DNA of 64,000 nt, taken from positions 1 to 64,000 of the forward strand of contig NZ_SWFP01000010.1 of NCBI RefSeq assembly GCF_005869225.1, in the 5' to 3' direction. Made by a program: the position numbers and the translations under genes. The number at the start of each line of letters is the position of its first letter. Position 1 is the stretch's first letter. The notes below the pieces were generated by a model. That model had not been told where the DNA came from, ran no database searches, and was given only the letters and a program-made list of their open reading frames with translations. The DNA comes from Dyadobacter bucti (lineage in GTDB: Bacteria; Bacteroidota; Bacteroidia; Cytophagales; Spirosomataceae). Positions 62,847 through 64,000 of the stretch are shown piece after piece.

Positions 62847-64000
62847 ATGCAAAGACAGACGCAGACGCAAAGACAGACCCTGAAATATTCTCCGTTGCAA
62901 ATTCAGATGCTGAATTTACTGCATTTGACAACTATGGAGCTGGAACAACGAATCAAAGAAGAGTTAGAAGAAAACCCTATTTTAGAAGAAGGGAAAGAAG
63001 AGAGTACTTCCGAAGAGGCGCCCGAGGAAATCGGTGACCCCGATGCTGCGTTGCCGGGTGAAGACAATTCGGTACAGGATTATTACGATTGGGATGAGTT
63101 CAGAGACGATGATATCCCCGATTATAAAACCTATGCAAATAACCAGTCAGCCGACAACGAGCTATATACACGTCCGATGGTTGAGACAATGTCCTTCCGG
63201 GATGATCTGAAGCAGCAGGTGCATTTTTTAAGGCTGGATGAAAGGCAGCAGCTCATTGCCGATTTTATTCTTGATTCACTGGATGAAGACGGCTTCTTGA
63301 GAAGAGAGAGTGATGTGATCGCGGATGATATTTCGTTTGCGAACAGCATGTTCATTGATACTGATGAAGTGAATGCCATGCTTAAGGTGATCCAGCAGCT
63401 GGAACCGGCCGGTATAGCCGCGAATGATCTCCGCGAATGTCTGCTGATCCAGCTGCAAAGGATGGAAAACAGGGATGAAACCTGGCGGTGGGCGTGCAAG
63501 ATAGTTACCGATGCATTCGATGAACTGGGTTCCAGGAACTATGATAAAATCATGCGGATCAGCGGCCTTGACGAAGAATCTCTGAAAAAGGCCATTCAGC
63601 TCATTACTACGCTTAATCCGAAACCGGCTTCTGGGTTGCGGAACGATTCGATCATTAACGAGAGCATCAAGCCTGATTTTATGCTCAGGTATACCGAGGA
63701 TGGTGAAATAGAAGTCCAGCTGACATGGGGCAACAGCCCGGCGCTTAAGTTGAACAAGCTGTTCACGCAAATGGCGGAACAGAAAAACGATAAGGCGACG
63801 AATCAGTTTCTGAAAAGCAAAATGAATTCTGCGAAATGGTTCATAGATGCGATCAAGCAGCGCGAAAACACGATGTTGAGCACGCTGAGGGCAATTGTAA
63901 AGCTTCAGTACGATTATTTCCAGACTGGGGATATTAAAAAACTCCGGCCTATGATCCTGAAAGATGTTGCCGAGATCATTAATATGGATATTTCCACGGT
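62847..64000 (+). CDS. rpoN: RNA polymerase sigma-54 factor, partial
   Basis: ATG at 62847 opens a frame that runs off the window edge (384 codons seen of about 490). Region I: TLKYSPLQIQMLNLLHLTTM, EQRIKEELEENPILEEG. Region II is acidic (EEAPEEIGDPD, DYYDWDEFRDDDIPD). The core-binding region follows with LDSLDEDGFL, LEPAGIAANDLRECLLIQL and ITTLNPKPASG, and the last visible residues (LKDVAEIINMDISTV) enter the helix-turn-helix part. It directs promoter -24/-12 recognition. Confidence 0.9.
   Translation, partial: MQRQTQTQRQTLKYSPLQIQMLNLLHLTTMELEQRIKEELEENPILEEGKEESTSEEAPEEIGDPDAALPGEDNSVQDYYDWDEFRDDDIPDYKTYANNQSADNELYTRPMVETMSFRDDLKQQVHFLRLDERQQLIADFILDSLDEDGFLRRESDVIADDISFANSMFIDTDEVNAMLKVIQQLEPAGIAANDLRECLLIQLQRMENRDETWRWACKIVTDAFDELGSRNYDKIMRISGLDEESLKKAIQLITTLNPKPASGLRNDSIINESIKPDFMLRYTEDGEIEVQLTWGNSPALKLNKLFTQMAEQKNDKATNQFLKSKMNSAKWFIDAIKQRENTMLSTLRAIVKLQYDYFQTGDIKKLRPMILKDVAEIINMDIST

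Overview
The window looks like chromosomal DNA of a Bacteroidota species of the order Cytophagales, most likely close to Dyadobacter or Spirosoma. This rests on protein style: a type IX secretion C-terminal sorting domain, DUF4136 and DUF1460 proteins, Bacteroidota-type ParE, bifunctional PheA and RpoN, and several exact or near matches to the Bacteroidota -7 promoter box TAnnTTTG. The genus is an inference.

Layout. 1-1300: the right end of an IS3-family element, perhaps the tail of the gene it interrupted, and two small secreted or lipoprotein genes. 1473-10283: tRNA-Glu, an M14 peptidase, a purple-acid-phosphatase-like enzyme, a CubicO-type serine hydrolase lipoprotein, a broken acetyltransferase-like gene with a 53-residue companion, and a B12-binding radical SAM protein. 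10284-10688: a noncoding 18-bp x 13 tandem repeat ending in a perfect 22-bp palindrome. 10689-12745: nagA, a pentapeptide-repeat gene and trxA.

12865-30349 (minus strand): a 15-gene surface polysaccharide locus, read from wza (SLBB) through wzz, wzm, wzt, a sugar aminotransferase, a GT39-like membrane enzyme, WbqC, a NeuD-type acyltransferase and five GT or GT-like genes (GT4, GT8-like, DUF5672, a second GT8-like, GT2) to a Wzy/WaaL-like protein and a membrane O-acyltransferase. Most joints are overlaps or very short gaps. 30622-41988: parE, pheA, an envelope lipoprotein/beta-barrel pair, DinB, an OmpR-type two-component system, a SulP transporter, an MscS channel and a DUF1460 protein.

42088-58348: an alpha-glucan module (GH13 amylase, beta-phosphoglucomutase, GH65 phosphorylase). 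Between pgmB and the GH65 gene lies an 11-kb polymorphic-toxin island. It holds a 1252-residue YD-repeat protein with a T9SS sorting domain, a 1068-residue RHS protein ending in a colicin-E3-type 16S rRNase domain, and its likely immunity gene. Downstream is a graveyard of orphan toxin tips and immunity genes: a type-44-like tip with an immunity lipoprotein, a frameshifted immunity-like gene, a second tip with its own partner, a broken XRE regulator, and two extra copies of the RHS core-end DNA, one of them 148 bp long with only two differences from the intact copy. The GC-rich RHS shell switches to AT-rich tips at the core boundary. This is the most interesting system in the window. 58387-64000: a TPR protein, a lone receiver, YtxH and hypothetical genes, and the start of rpoN, which runs off the right edge.
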